Shown one piece after another: positions 17,121 through 26,609 of a stretch of 64,000 nt of DNA. A program made the position numbers and the translations under genes. The notes beneath the pieces were generated by a model. The model saw only the letters and a program-made list of their open reading frames with translations, did not search any database and had not been told where the DNA came from. Each line of letters opens with the position of its first letter. Position 1 is the stretch's first letter. Source of the DNA: Rhodococcus sp. 1163 (GTDB taxonomy: Bacteria > Actinomycetota > Actinomycetes > Mycobacteriales > Mycobacteriaceae); contig NZ_MKKX01000003.1 of NCBI RefSeq assembly GCF_002091985.1, positions 121,203 through 185,202 on the forward strand, given 5' to 3'.

Positions 17121-18064
17121 CAGAAGTATCCTTCGCGCTTGCGGTCTTCCATGGCAGCCTCGGAAACACGATCGTCTCCGCGAGTGGCACCACGTTCGGT
17201 GAGCCGAGATGCCGCGACCTCGGCAAGAATCGCGTCGTTGTCCGCGGCATCGGAGAGAACTGCGCCAGTGGTGGATCCATCGCCCACGGTCCGGTACCGA
17301 ACCGACAGAGTCTGCAGCTCCTCGGATTCGCTCGGGCCGCCCCACACACCGGGAGTCATCCACATTCCGTCGCGCTGGTACACCGGGCGCTGGTGGGCGT
17401 AGTAGATGGACGCCAATTCGACGTCTTCCCGGGCGATGTAACGCCAGATGTCGAGTTCGGTGAAGTTGCTCAACGGGAACACTCGAACTTGCTCACCCGG
17501 CGAATGCTTACCGTTGTAGAGGTTCCACAATTCCGGACGCTGCTTCTTCGGATCCCACTGCCCGAATGCGTTGCGAAGGGAGAAGATGCGCTCCTTGGCG
17601 CGAGCACGCTCCTCGTCGCGGCGTGCACCACCGAAGATGGCATCGAAACGGTTCTCCGAGATCGAGTCCAGCAACGGAACGGTCTGAAGTGGGTTGCGAA
17701 TGCCGTCGGGACGCTCGATGAGACGGCCGTCGGCGATGTAGTCCTCGACGCTGGCGATGTGCAGGCGGAGGTTGTACTTGGCGACTACGTAGTCGCGAAA
17801 GTCCAATACTTCCTGCAAGTTGTGGCCGGTGTCGACGTGCAGCAGCGAGAACGGAAGCGGCGCAGGCCAGAAGGCCTTGATCGCCAAATGCAGCAGAACG
17901 GTGGAGTCCTTGCCGCCGGAGAAGAGAATGACCGGGCGCTCGAACTCGCCTGCTACCTCACGGAAAATATGGATCGCCTCGGACTCGAGCGCGTCGAGTG
18001 TGTCGAATCGATCGCTGTCGAGCAGTGTGCGCGTGGCTTCTACAGCCGTCGTGTCCAGTGTCAT
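17120..18064 (-). CDS. cysD: Sulfate adenylyltransferase small subunit
   Basis: 314 aa from ATG 18064, which overlaps the cysH stop (ATGA). PP-loop pyrophosphatase fold: FSGGKDSTVLLHLA is the PP-motif that binds ATP. LLHVDTGHNLQEVLDFRD and GGARRDEERARAKERIFS are characteristic CysD segments. It catalyses adenylyl transfer from ATP to sulfate together with CysN. Confidence 0.97.
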   Translation of the reverse strand: MTLDTTAVEATRTLLDSDRFDTLDALESEAIHIFREVAGEFERPVILFSGGKDSTVLLHLAIKAFWPAPLPFSLLHVDTGHNLQEVLDFRDYVVAKYNLRLHIASVEDYIADGRLIERPDGIRNPLQTVPLLDSISENRFDAIFGGARRDEERARAKERIFSLRNAFGQWDPKKQRPELWNLYNGKHSPGEQVRVFPLSNFTELDIWRYIAREDVELASIYYAHQRPVYQRDGMWMTPGVWGGPSESEELQTLSVRYRTVGDGSTTGAVLSDAADNDAILAEVAASRLTERGATRGDDRVSEAAMEDRKREGYF

Positions 18065-18771
18065 GATGCGTGCAACCCACATTCGGTTTTGGCCTTACCG
18101 GCCCACCGTCCGCTACGCGGATCGGCGCCGGGGGCGGGCTTGATGGTGCAGGGAGCGCACCCGATCGATGGATAGCCTTCGTCGACAAGCGGATTGACGA
18201 GTATGGAGTGCTCGTCGATGTAGTTCTGCATGTCCTCGTCCGACCAGGCTGCGATCGGATTGATCTTCACCAGGCCGAAGCCTTCGTCGAAGGAGATGAG
18301 AGGCGCATTGGCACGGGTAGGGGATTCGACTCGACGGATGCCGGTAACCCAGGCGCTGTAGTTTGCAAGCTCCTTTTTCAGCGGAGCAACCTTGCGCATG
18401 GCACAGCATCGATTCGGCTCGCGAGCGAAAAGATCTTTGCCTTCCAGCGCATCTTGTTGTGGCACAGTCAGTTCGGCTCGGGCATTGACGATCTTGACGC
18501 CGTAGACGGCTTCCACCGCGTCGCGGGTGCCGATGGTTTCGGCGAAGTGATAACCGGTTTCGAGGAACAGGACGTCGATGCCCGGATGTACCTGGGCGGC
18601 AAGGTGTACTAGGACTGCATCCTGCATGTTCGACGCCACGATATAGTCGGTGCCGAATTCGCGTTCGGTCCATGCAAGCAATTCGTGAGCGTCGGCTCCG
18701 TCGAGTTCGCGAGCGCCGCGCTCGGCGATCGCCTTCAACTCCTCGACCGAGAGGTTCATCCGAGTGGTCAT
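18061..18771 (-). CDS. cysH: APS reductase (assimilatory, 4Fe-4S type)
   Basis: 236 aa. Reduces APS to sulfite with thioredoxin. The C122-C123 pair (NRCCAMRK) and C205-x-x-C208 (GCAPCTI) are the four 4Fe-4S ligands that separate APS reductases from PAPS reductases. The catalytic ECGLH motif carries C231. Overlaps sir upstream and cysD downstream by ATGA at both ends. The missing APS kinase in the operon fits APS, not PAPS, as substrate. Confidence 0.95.
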   Translation of the reverse strand: MTTRMNLSVEELKAIAERGARELDGADAHELLAWTEREFGTDYIVASNMQDAVLVHLAAQVHPGIDVLFLETGYHFAETIGTRDAVEAVYGVKIVNARAELTVPQQDALEGKDLFAREPNRCCAMRKVAPLKKELANYSAWVTGIRRVESPTRANAPLISFDEGFGLVKINPIAAWSDEDMQNYIDEHSILVNPLVDEGYPSIGCAPCTIKPAPGADPRSGRWAGKAKTECGLHAS

Positions 18772-20501
18772 CGCATATCCGCCTCATCTGCTCGCACTGC
18801 CCATTCGGCGAAGCGTTCGCCCTCGTTGCGGTTCTTCACGAACTGCCGTACGACGCGATCGATGTAATCACCCATCTCGACGCTCGTGACCTTGTGCTGG
18901 CGTAACTTTCGGCCGAAGGCAGTGTCGAAGCCGAGGCTGCCGCCCAGGTGCACCTGGAAGCCTTCGACCTGATTTCCTTCACCGTCGTCGACCAGTTGGC
19001 CCTTGAATCCGATGTCCGCGACCTGCGAGCGGGCGCAGGAGTTGGGGCAACCGTTGATGTTGATCGTGATCGGTACGTCGAGCTGGGCGTTGATGTCTGC
19101 CAGACGCTCTTCGAGTTCGGGCACGAGAACCTGTGAGCGCTTGCGTGTTTCGGCGAACGACAGCTTGCAGAACTCGATGCCGGAGCAGGCCATCAGGTTC
19201 TTGCGCCAGTGCGACGGCCGAGCAGGGAGGCCCAGAGCGTCGAGGTCGGCGATCAGCGGCTCGAGAGTTTCTTCGGCCACGTCGAGGATGATCAGCTTCT
19301 GGAAGGGCGTGAAGCGGATTCGGTCACTGCCGGCCTTCTCGGCGGCGTCGGCAACCCGAGCGAGAATGGTCCCCGAAACGCGGCCCGCGATCGGAGCGAA
19401 ACCGACTGCGTTGAATCCGTTCTGGGTCTTCTGGATACCGACGTGGTCGATGGGCCGCGTCGGCTTCTCGGGTGCCGGGCCGTCGATCAGGGGACGCTTC
19501 AAGTATTCGGTCTCGAGGACTTCGCGGAACTTTTCGATTCCCCAGTCCTTGATGAGAAACTTGAACCTGGCCTTGGCGCGCAGACGGCGGTAGCCGTAAT
19601 CACGGAAGATCGAGACAACACCTTCCCAGACGTCGGGAACCTCGTCGAGCGGAATCCAGGCGCCGACGCGCTGAGCGAGCATCGGGTTGGTGGACAAGCC
19701 GCCGCCGACCCAGAGATCAAGTCCGGGACCGTGTTCCGGGTGGTTCACGCCGATGAACGCGACGTCGTTGATCTCGTGGACTACGTCCTGCTGGCCGGAG
19801 ATCGCAGTCTTGAACTTGCGGGGCAGGTTCGAGTAACGAGGGTCGCCGATGTAGCGGCGCACGATCTCGTCGATAGCGGGGGTGGGATCGAGTACCTCGT
19901 CGAGGGATTCGCCGGCCAGGGGAGAGCCGAGAACCACGCGGGGGCAGTCGCCACAGGCTTCGGTGGTCTTCAGGCCGACAGCCTCGAGGCGCTTCCAGAT
20001 CTCCGGTACGTTCTCGACCTCGATCCAGTGGAACTGGACGTTCTCGCGGTCGGACAGGTCGGCGGTGTTGCGGCCGAACTCCTGCGAGATGCCGGCGATG
20101 GTCCGTAACTGCTCGAGGTTGAGAGAGCCTCCGTCGCAACGCACTCGCATCATGAAGTACTTGGCTTCGAGGAGGTCGAGGTTCTCGTCACCGGTGAAAG
20201 TGGCGTTGTATCCCTCCTCACGCTGGGTGTAGAGGCCCCACCAACGGAAGCGTCCACGCAGGTCGCTCTTGTCGATGCTGTCGAACCCCTGCTTGGAGTA
20301 GATGTTCTCGATGCGCGCCCGCACGTTCAGCGGGTTGTCGTCCTTCTTCGCCTGCTCGTTGGCGTTGAGGGGTTCGCGGTATCCGAGGGCCCACTGACCT
20401 TCGGCGCGGCGCTTGGTGGGCCGTGCGGTGCGCTCTCTGGGTGCAACATCAGGCGATTTCGCGCCTGTCGCATCGGTTGTCGCGTCGGTTGTCGACGACA
20501 T
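18768..20501 (-). CDS. sirA: Ferredoxin-dependent sulfite reductase (NirA/SirA family)
   Basis: 577 aa from ATG 20501, preferred because GCAGGAG sits 6 bases upstream; an in-frame ATG at 20516 would add five residues. Two ferredoxin-like half-domains precede a siroheme/4Fe-4S domain with Cys ligands in CSGIEFC and GCPNSC (C439, C445, C485, C489). It reduces sulfite to sulfide with six electrons from ferredoxin. First structural gene of the sir-cysH-cysD-cysN-chelatase operon, behind a Cys-rich leader peptide. The family also contains nitrite reductases; the sulfur operon settles the assignment. Confidence 0.94.
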   Translation of the reverse strand: MSSTTDATTDATGAKSPDVAPRERTARPTKRRAEGQWALGYREPLNANEQAKKDDNPLNVRARIENIYSKQGFDSIDKSDLRGRFRWWGLYTQREEGYNATFTGDENLDLLEAKYFMMRVRCDGGSLNLEQLRTIAGISQEFGRNTADLSDRENVQFHWIEVENVPEIWKRLEAVGLKTTEACGDCPRVVLGSPLAGESLDEVLDPTPAIDEIVRRYIGDPRYSNLPRKFKTAISGQQDVVHEINDVAFIGVNHPEHGPGLDLWVGGGLSTNPMLAQRVGAWIPLDEVPDVWEGVVSIFRDYGYRRLRAKARFKFLIKDWGIEKFREVLETEYLKRPLIDGPAPEKPTRPIDHVGIQKTQNGFNAVGFAPIAGRVSGTILARVADAAEKAGSDRIRFTPFQKLIILDVAEETLEPLIADLDALGLPARPSHWRKNLMACSGIEFCKLSFAETRKRSQVLVPELEERLADINAQLDVPITININGCPNSCARSQVADIGFKGQLVDDGEGNQVEGFQVHLGGSLGFDTAFGRKLRQHKVTSVEMGDYIDRVVRQFVKNRNEGERFAEWAVRADEADMR

Positions 20502-20668
20502 CAAAGGCTCCTGCATCTTTTCTCTGCCGGACGGTGAAAGGGTGGGGGCTGAAACTCACCGCTTGCACACGCGTTCGGTTGGATCGGGGGGCTTTGTGAG
20601 AAGAAACGTGCTCAGTTCGAATTCCGAGCGGGGATGAGCGTGCGTGTCGTAGGAGACGCAGAACTCAG

Positions 20669-20761
20669 CTACACACTCTTACGGCATCGACACGAAGAAC
20701 TGCAGACACGCTTGAGATCGACGTGGCGTCGTGCCACCAATCGGATCCCAGAGTCGTTCAC
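20669..20761 (-). CDS. Cys-rich leader peptide upstream of the sulfite reductase operon
   Basis: 30 codons on the minus strand from GTG 20761 to TAG 20669. The peptide contains RRHVDLKRVCSSSCRCR, with three Cys codons near the end. The RRHVDL-R-S-C pattern resembles the many short peptides annotated as putative leader peptides in actinomycete genomes. Mycobacteria have a cysteine-responsive short frame before the orthologous operon. It lies about 170 bases before sirA. A CACAAT box 7 bases before the GTG would allow a leaderless start. Regulation by cysteine supply is inferred. Confidence 0.65.
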   Translation of the reverse strand: MNDSGIRLVARRHVDLKRVCSSSCRCRKSV

Positions 20762-20768
20762 GGACCCT

Positions 20769-20797
20769 ATTGTGCCACGTCATACGGCAAGTGCCGA
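20769..20797 (-). promoter_or_regulatory. Putative promoter of the sulfite reductase leader
   Basis: On the minus strand TCGGCA (20797-20792) and CACAAT (20774-20769) are 17 bases apart, and the leader GTG begins 7 bases after the second box. The -10 match is only partial. Confidence 0.4.
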
Positions 20798-20806
20798 CCG
20801 CGGCGA

Positions 20807-20836
20807 CCTATTTACCCGAATTTCTCGGTAAATAGG
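20807..20836. promoter_or_regulatory. Perfect 10-bp inverted repeat, candidate operator
   Basis: CCTATTTACC and its exact complement GGTAAATAGG flank a 10-base spacer (20817-20826). The half-site centres are 20 bp apart, two helical turns. The repeat sits just upstream of the putative leader -35 box (about -61 from the leader start) and 76 bases before hemW. It is AT-rich in a GC-rich genome. An activator or repressor site for the sulfur operon, hemW or both is likely; the protein is unknown. Confidence 0.55.
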
Positions 20837-20911
20837 CTGGCAGAGAGCCTGGATCTCGGGACGCTGTCCGTGTGGTGAGGCGACTCTTCAGGTTCTGGGA
20901 CACTGGAGAGC

Positions 20912-22120
20912 GTGAACCTTTCCGCCTCGCCCGCAGTCTCACTCGAACTGCCAGATGCGGCGTTCGACGGCGTCGGTTCGCGGCCGTTCGGGATCTACGT
21001 GCACGTGCCCTTCTGTGCGACACGATGCGGCTACTGTGATTTCAACACCTACACCGCTGGGGAGCTCGGAACGTCCGCGTCGCCGGAATCGTGGCTGACC
21101 GGATTGTGCCGTGAACTCGATGCCGCCGCCGCGCTCATGAACGATCGCGCAGGATCGGTGCCAACCGCCGACTCGGTGTTCGTCGGCGGGGGCACACCCT
21201 CGCTGCTGGGTGGGGACGGCCTCACCGATGTGCTGAACGCCGTTCGTGGCAGCTTCGGGCTGACGACGGGCGCCGAGGTGACGACGGAGTCCAATCCCGA
21301 GTCGACGTCGCCGACATTCTTCGAAAAACTGCGTGCAGCGGGCTTCACCCGGATCTCGCTCGGCATGCAGTCGGCCGCCCCTCACGTTCTCGCGGTGCTC
21401 GATCGAACGCATACACCCGGACGCGCTGTTGCGGCGGCGAAAGAGGCCCGGGCAGCGGGCTTCGACCATGTCAACCTCGACCTCATCTACGGGACCCCCG
21501 GTGAACGCGCGGAGGATCTCGACGCCTCCCTTGCTGCAGTTCTCGAGGCGGGCGTCGATCATGTGTCGGCCTATGCGTTGATCGTCGAGGACGGCACGGC
21601 CATGGCGCGCAAGGTTCGACGCGGCGAGCTACCGGCTCCCGACGACGACGTGCTGGCCAGCCGGTACGAGCGGATCGACTCGGTGTTGTCCGGTGCTGGA
21701 CTGCACTGGTACGAAGTGTCCAACTGGGCGACCGATGACGCTGCCGAATGCAAGCACAATGTCGGCTACTGGGATGGCGGAGACTGGTGGGGAGCCGGTC
21801 CTGGGGCACACAGTCACATCGGTGGAACCAGGTTCTGGAACATCAAGCACCCCGCTCGATACGCGGACCGGTTGGCAGCAGGCGAATTCCCCGTCGCAGG
21901 CAGTGAACTGCTCACGAGTGCGGACACTCACCTGGAAGAGCTGATGTTGAAGATCCGTCTACGTACGGGACTGCCTGCCGATGTGCTTGCTGATTCCGAG
22001 CGCGCGGCGGCCGATCAGTTGGTGGTCGACGGCCTGATGGTTGTCGAGCACGATCGTTACGTCCTCACCGACCACGGCCGGCTGCTGGCCGACGCGGTCG
22101 TCCGCGCTATCGCTGCGTGA
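20912..22120 (+). CDS. hemW: Radical SAM heme chaperone HemW
   Basis: 402 aa. Radical SAM cluster motif CATRCGYCDF follows IYVHVPFC. VFVGGGTPSLL, TTESNPEST and RISLGMQSA are HemW/HemN landmarks. GTG start preceded by TGGAGAG. HemW proteins are often called coproporphyrinogen oxidase but act as heme carriers for respiratory enzymes; which applies here is not shown by sequence alone. The gene order hemW then hrcA-dnaJ is conserved in actinobacteria. Confidence 0.92.
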   Translation: MNLSASPAVSLELPDAAFDGVGSRPFGIYVHVPFCATRCGYCDFNTYTAGELGTSASPESWLTGLCRELDAAAALMNDRAGSVPTADSVFVGGGTPSLLGGDGLTDVLNAVRGSFGLTTGAEVTTESNPESTSPTFFEKLRAAGFTRISLGMQSAAPHVLAVLDRTHTPGRAVAAAKEARAAGFDHVNLDLIYGTPGERAEDLDASLAAVLEAGVDHVSAYALIVEDGTAMARKVRRGELPAPDDDVLASRYERIDSVLSGAGLHWYEVSNWATDDAAECKHNVGYWDGGDWWGAGPGAHSHIGGTRFWNIKHPARYADRLAAGEFPVAGSELLTSADTHLEELMLKIRLRTGLPADVLADSERAAADQLVVDGLMVVEHDRYVLTDHGRLLADAVVRAIAA

Positions 22121-22136
22121 TCGGGCGTTCGATCAC
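22117..22136. terminator. Short hairpin at the hemW stop
   Basis: GTGATCG, six-base loop, CGATCAC: a perfect 7-bp stem that includes the hemW stop codon. No T run follows, so terminator strength is doubtful. Confidence 0.35.
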
Positions 22137-22173
22137 CCACGAGACGAACACTGGAAATTCGAATTCTGGAAAC

Positions 22174-22479
22174 TCACGCACTCAGTGCGTCGTAGTCGAA
22201 CACGCGGGCATGTAGGACCGTCCTGTTGCGCAGGGCCGCTCGCACAGCTCTGTGCAGGCCATCTTCGAGGTAGACGACCCCGCGATAGTGGACGGCGTGC
22301 GGAAACAGATCGCCGTAGAAGGTCGAGTCCTCGGACAGAAGGCGGTCGAGTTCGAGAACCTTCGTGGTGGTGACTATGTCGTCGAGGCGGAGTTGGCGGG
22401 GAGGAATCTTGGACCAGTCCCGCAGCGACAGGCCGTGCTCGGGGTACGGCTTTCCGTCGCGAACACCTTTGAAGATCAC
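22174..22479 (-). CDS. Conserved hypothetical protein with ParB-like DGxHR motif
   Basis: 101 aa from GTG 22479, chosen because GAGGG lies 8 bases upstream; an ATG at 22554 would add 25 residues with no ribosome site. The C-terminal half contains VVYLEDGLHRAVRAAL, reminiscent of the DGxHR motif of ParB/Srx-like nucleoside-binding folds. It also contains SLRDWSKIPPRQLRLDDIVTT. A protein of similar size lies beside hrcA in mycobacteria. Role unknown; the ParB-like reading is tentative. Confidence 0.7.
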   Translation of the reverse strand: MIFKGVRDGKPYPEHGLSLRDWSKIPPRQLRLDDIVTTTKVLELDRLLSEDSTFYGDLFPHAVHYRGVVYLEDGLHRAVRAALRNRTVLHARVFDYDALSA

Positions 22480-22690
22480 GCTGTGACCCTCGATTCGGTG
22501 TAGTTCGTCACAGCTATGTCCGTTGTCGCAGTCGAGTAACCCACTTGTCCACACTAAGGCCTAGCGGTGGGTACTGCTCCATGGCCACTAGACTCGACAG
22601 GCGGGTCGGCCGGGGGAGGGCAGTCAGCAGGCTGTTCGCGCCCCGACCCGGTGTATGTCATGAACAGAGCAGATGTGGAGGTGGATACCG

Positions 22691-23734
22691 ATGTCGGGCA
22701 CTGATGACCGTCGGTTCGAAATTCTTCGGGCGATAGTTGCTGATTACGTCTCCACCCAGGAACCTGTCGGGTCGCGCGCCTTGGTGGAACGTCACAACCT
22801 CGGTGTGTCCAGCGCGACAGTGCGTAACGACATGGCGGCGCTGGAGGCAGAGGGCTACATCGCACAGCCTCACACCAGCTCCGGTCGGGTACCGACCGAC
22901 AAGGGGTACCGACAGTTCGTCGACCGCATCGCCGACGTCAAACCACTCTCGCCTGCCGAGCGGCGTGCGATTCTCGAGTTCCTGGAAAACGGCGTCGACC
23001 TCGACGATGTTCTTCGTCGCGGGGTTCGACTGCTTGCACAGCTCACCCGCCAGGTGGCCGTCGTTCAGTATCCGACGTTGTCGGTGTCCTCGGTTCGCCA
23101 CCTCGAAGTAGTTGCGCTCACACCCGCCCGGCTGCTTCTGGTGCTCATCACGGACTCCGGACGCGTCGATCAGCGCATCGTCGAACTGGGCGATGTCATC
23201 GACGACGAAAACTTGGCAAAACTGCGCAGATTGCTCGGTGGAGCGCTCGAAGGGAAACGTCTCGCCGCGGCTTCGGCGGCCGTTGCCGAACTCGCCGAGA
23301 ATGCACCCGAACCCCTGCGCGATGCAATGATCAGATCTGCGACTGTGTTGGTCGAGTCCCTGGTAGAGCACTCGGAGGAACGTCTCGTGCTCGGCGGAAC
23401 CGCCAACCTGACCCGAAATGCCGCCGATTTTGCAGGTGACGCCGGATTCCCAGGTTCGTTGCGTGCTGTTCTCGAAGCATTGGAAGAGCAGGTCATCGTG
23501 CTCAAGCTACTTGCTGTGACACAGGACACGCGGACTGTGACGGTGCGGATCGGTGAAGAGACGCAGGTCGAGGAGATGCGCGGAACTTCGGTGATTTCCA
23601 CTGGGTACGGTTCGGCTGGCATGGTTCTGGGAGGTATGGGAGTGCTGGGCCCCACACGCATGGACTATCCGGGAACAATTGCATCGGTCGCCGCCGTTGC
23701 GAGGTATATCGGCGAGGTTCTCGCCGAGCGCTGA
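22691..23734 (+). CDS. hrcA: Heat-inducible transcription repressor HrcA
   Basis: 347 aa from ATG 22691, with GGAGG 9 bases upstream. The winged-helix N-terminus ([52 protein letters not shown]) binds CIRCE operators of chaperone genes. The rest is the GAF-like dimer domain. It lies directly before dnaJ. A TAGACT box at 22589-22594 is the likely promoter. No CIRCE palindrome is visible upstream, so the gene does not look self-repressed through CIRCE. Confidence 0.96.
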   Translation: MSGTDDRRFEILRAIVADYVSTQEPVGSRALVERHNLGVSSATVRNDMAALEAEGYIAQPHTSSGRVPTDKGYRQFVDRIADVKPLSPAERRAILEFLENGVDLDDVLRRGVRLLAQLTRQVAVVQYPTLSVSSVRHLEVVALTPARLLLVLITDSGRVDQRIVELGDVIDDENLAKLRRLLGGALEGKRLAAASAAVAELAENAPEPLRDAMIRSATVLVESLVEHSEERLVLGGTANLTRNAADFAGDAGFPGSLRAVLEALEEQVIVLKLLAVTQDTRTVTVRIGEETQVEEMRGTSVISTGYGSAGMVLGGMGVLGPTRMDYPGTIASVAAVARYIGEVLAER

Positions 23735-23817
23735 TCACCGGACAACAGACATTGCTTGTCGCACCGCGATAGCGGAGGCAAGCGCAGACCGGATCGACAA
23801 AAACGAAAGAGACTTAC

Positions 23818-24972
23818 GTGGCACGGGATTATTACGGGACGCTCGGTGTGAGCCAGAAGGCTTCGGACCAAGAGATCAAGCGCGCCTACCGCAAACTTGC
23901 GCGTGAACTCCACCCCGATGTGAATCCGGACGAGAGCGCGCAAGCCCGATTCAAGGACATCTCCACTGCCTACGAGGTCCTCTCCGATCCCGAGAAGCGA
24001 CGCGTCGTCGACCTCGGAGGAGACCCACTTCAGCAAGGCGGCGGCGGCGGGGCAGGCTTCGGTGGTGGCGGCTTCGGCGGCGGACTCGGAGATGTATTCG
24101 AAGCGTTCTTCGGCGGACAGGGCGGTGGCAGTGGCCGCGGACCCCGTGGTCGCGTCCAGCCGGGTGCCGACTCGCTGCTGCGAACGAAACTTACGCTCGA
24201 CGAGTGCGCGACAGGTGTCACCAAGCACATAACCGTCGACACGGCGATCCTGTGCGACTTGTGTACCGGTGCGGGTACCAACGGTGACTCCAAGCCCGTG
24301 ACCTGCGAAACCTGTGGTGGCGCAGGCGAAGTACAGTCCGTTCAGCGCTCCTTCCTCGGTCAGGTCATGACCTCACGGCCGTGCCCGACCTGCCGCGGAG
24401 CCGGGGAGACCATTCCCGACCCGTGCCGCAAATGTGGTGGCGACGGTCGCGTTCGATCGCGTCGAGACATTTCGGTCAAGGTCCCGCTCGGTGTTAGTAA
24501 CGGCATGAGGATTCGACTCGCTTCTCAGGGTGAAGTCGGCCCGGGCGGCGGACCCGCAGGTGACCTCTACGTGGAAATCGTCGAGCAGCAGCACGACGTG
24601 TTCGTCCGCGACGGCGAAGATCTGCATTGCACGATTCGTGTCCCGATGGTCGACGCAGCGCTCGGCACCTCGGTGTCGGTCGACGCGATCATCGACGGAC
24701 CGACGGACATCGTCGTCGATCAAGGCACTCAGCCCGGAGCTGTCGCGGTACTGCGTGGTCACGGCATGCCGAAGCTCCGGTCCGGAATTCGAGGTGACCT
24801 GCACGCGCACCTCGAGGTCGTGGTGCCGTCACGTCTGGACAACAAACAGACTCAGCTCCTCGAAGACCTGAAAGCCCTGCGAGACCGCGATGCAGCCGAG
24901 GTCGTCACCATCGGTTCCCAGCACAGCGGTGGGCTGTTCTCGAGGCTCCGGGAAGCGTTCAGCGGTCGCTGA
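23818..24972 (+). CDS. dnaJ: Chaperone protein DnaJ (type I)
   Basis: 384 aa co-chaperone. The J domain has the HPD triplet ([12 protein letters not shown]) that stimulates DnaK. A Gly/Phe-rich linker (about 70-105) follows, then four zinc-binding repeats ([32 protein letters not shown]) and two C-terminal substrate-binding barrels. GTG start. Lacking dnaK/grpE nearby and following hrcA, it is the DnaJ2-type paralogue of actinobacteria. Confidence 0.96.
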   Translation: MARDYYGTLGVSQKASDQEIKRAYRKLARELHPDVNPDESAQARFKDISTAYEVLSDPEKRRVVDLGGDPLQQGGGGGAGFGGGGFGGGLGDVFEAFFGGQGGGSGRGPRGRVQPGADSLLRTKLTLDECATGVTKHITVDTAILCDLCTGAGTNGDSKPVTCETCGGAGEVQSVQRSFLGQVMTSRPCPTCRGAGETIPDPCRKCGGDGRVRSRRDISVKVPLGVSNGMRIRLASQGEVGPGGGPAGDLYVEIVEQQHDVFVRDGEDLHCTIRVPMVDAALGTSVSVDAIIDGPTDIVVDQGTQPGAVAVLRGHGMPKLRSGIRGDLHAHLEVVVPSRLDNKQTQLLEDLKALRDRDAAEVVTIGSQHSGGLFSRLREAFSGR

Positions 24973-24974
24973 CG

Positions 24975-25748
24975 ATGGCGGCCACCGTTTTCTACCTCGA
25001 TCCCTTGCCCCAGGTCGGTAGCACCGCTGTCCTGGACGGGAAAGAAGGCCACCATGCCGCTACGGTGCGGCGGATCCGAGTAGGAGAGCGAATCTTGCTC
25101 TCCGACGGGCACGGCGGCGTCGCGGACACCGTCGTGATCTCCGCCGAGCGTGATCGCCTCGAAATGACCGTCAATGCTCGATCGGACATGCCGCGGCCGA
25201 CACCATCGGTGGGGCTCGTCCAAGCGCTGCCCAAAGCAGACCGTTCGGAGTTGGCCGTAGAACTGGCGACCGAAGCGGGCGTCGACTCCATCGTGCCGTG
25301 GCAATCCTCCCGATGCGTCGCGCGTTGGGAAGGTGCGAAAACAGCCAAGGGCGTCGCTCGGTGGCGCAGTACGGTTGCCGCCGCGGCCAAGCAGTCCCGA
25401 AGGCCGTTCGTTCCGGACGTCGCCGAACTCCATGACACGGCGGCGGTACTCGAACTCGTTCGTGGGGTCGTCTCCCGCGGGGGAATCGTTGCAGTGCTTC
25501 ATGAATCGGCAACCGACAGGTTCTCGGAGTTGCCGCTGCGTTCGGTGAGCGAGGTGCTGTTGGTGGTAGGTCCTGAAGGTGGTTTGGACGACAGCGAAGT
25601 AGGCAAATTGACTGCGGCCGGAGCCAGAACCGTCGTGTTGGGTCCGACGGTTCTGCGGACCTCGACCGCTGCGGCCGTTGCACTGGGTGCGATCGGTGTC
25701 TCGACGGACCGCTGGGCGCAGCAGCCTCTCGACTTTCGTGAGCCTTAG
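24975..25748 (+). CDS. rsmE: 16S rRNA (uracil(1498)-N(3))-methyltransferase
   Basis: 257 aa SPOUT-fold methyltransferase. An N-terminal PUA-like domain (GHHAATVRRIRVGERI) precedes the trefoil-knot catalytic part with LLVVGPEGGLDDSEV and VLGPTVLRTSTAAAVAL, both RsmE signatures. It uses S-adenosylmethionine to modify U1498 of 16S rRNA. Two bases separate it from dnaJ; its TAG overlaps the next GTG. Confidence 0.95.
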   Translation: MAATVFYLDPLPQVGSTAVLDGKEGHHAATVRRIRVGERILLSDGHGGVADTVVISAERDRLEMTVNARSDMPRPTPSVGLVQALPKADRSELAVELATEAGVDSIVPWQSSRCVARWEGAKTAKGVARWRSTVAAAAKQSRRPFVPDVAELHDTAAVLELVRGVVSRGGIVAVLHESATDRFSELPLRSVSEVLLVVGPEGGLDDSEVGKLTAAGARTVVLGPTVLRTSTAAAVALGAIGVSTDRWAQQPLDFREP

Positions 25749-26515
25749 TGGAGCGAACCAAAATCAGCTATGGCGAGCACGAGGAGCAGTACGGCCACCT
25801 CTATCTCCCGGAGCGCTCCGCCGCTGAAACCGGCACTTGTGTACCTGTCGTCATGATCGTTCACGGCGGATCCTGGAGTGGCCAGTACAGCTCCAGCCTC
25901 GGCACCCGGTACGCCGTCGAATGTGCGCGCGCGGGTATCGCAGCCTGGAACATCGAATATCGCCGCGTCGGCGCAGGCGGGCTGTGGCCCGAAGTGAGCA
26001 ACGATGTCGGCGCGGCGCTCGACGCACTGATCGGCATAGCTGCCGAACTCGATTCGATCTCACTCGATCTCACAGACATCCGAGTGCTCGGTCATTCGTC
26101 CGGGGGACACCTGGCCGCCTGGCTGGCAGGTCGGCGCGGCGGCGCGCTGACACCGTCGCTGATCGTGACGCAGGCAGGTGTTCTGGACTTGGTGACGGGA
26201 CCGAGGTCGGGAATCGTCAATCCTGCCGTTCGCGCGTTGCTCGACGCCGACTACGAGGACGCGCCCGCGCTGTATCGGTCGGCGTCGCCGATACACCGCA
26301 TTCCCACCGCGGTCCCGATGCATTGCATTCATGGATCGCTCGACACGCTGGTGCCGGTGTCGCAGAGCGAACTTTATGTGGCAGCGGCCCGCGCTGCCGG
26401 TGATAACGCCGAACTGACGATCGTTCCTGGTGAGGACCACATCGCGTTTCTCGAGACCGGGTCGCAGAGTTGGCAGCGCTCGGTGACTGCGGTGCTCGCC
26501 GGTACCGGCAGGTAA
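25748..26515 (+). CDS. Alpha/beta hydrolase, carboxylesterase-like
   Basis: 255 aa. The HGGSW oxyanion-hole motif and the nucleophile elbow GHSSGGHLA identify a hormone-sensitive-lipase/kynurenine-formamidase-like alpha/beta hydrolase. The catalytic Asp and His fall in HGSLDTLVP and GEDHIAF. Soluble, no signal peptide. GTG start overlaps the rsmE stop (TAGTG). Substrate unknown. Confidence 0.87.
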   Translation: MERTKISYGEHEEQYGHLYLPERSAAETGTCVPVVMIVHGGSWSGQYSSSLGTRYAVECARAGIAAWNIEYRRVGAGGLWPEVSNDVGAALDALIGIAAELDSISLDLTDIRVLGHSSGGHLAAWLAGRRGGALTPSLIVTQAGVLDLVTGPRSGIVNPAVRALLDADYEDAPALYRSASPIHRIPTAVPMHCIHGSLDTLVPVSQSELYVAAARAAGDNAELTIVPGEDHIAFLETGSQSWQRSVTAVLAGTGR

Positions 26516-26609
26516 ATGGGAATGCTGTTATTCGCATGCGCGTTAAACTCGAATCAGGCCCCGTCCATTTCATGCTCGTCGACATCGGAAAGCAGGCCAT
26601 AGCCACCAC

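Noticed and set aside
22555..22690. CIRCE operator before hrcA
   Set aside because: I looked for the TTAGCACTC-N9-GAGTGCTAA pattern and found no match; only a TAGACT promoter box is visible.
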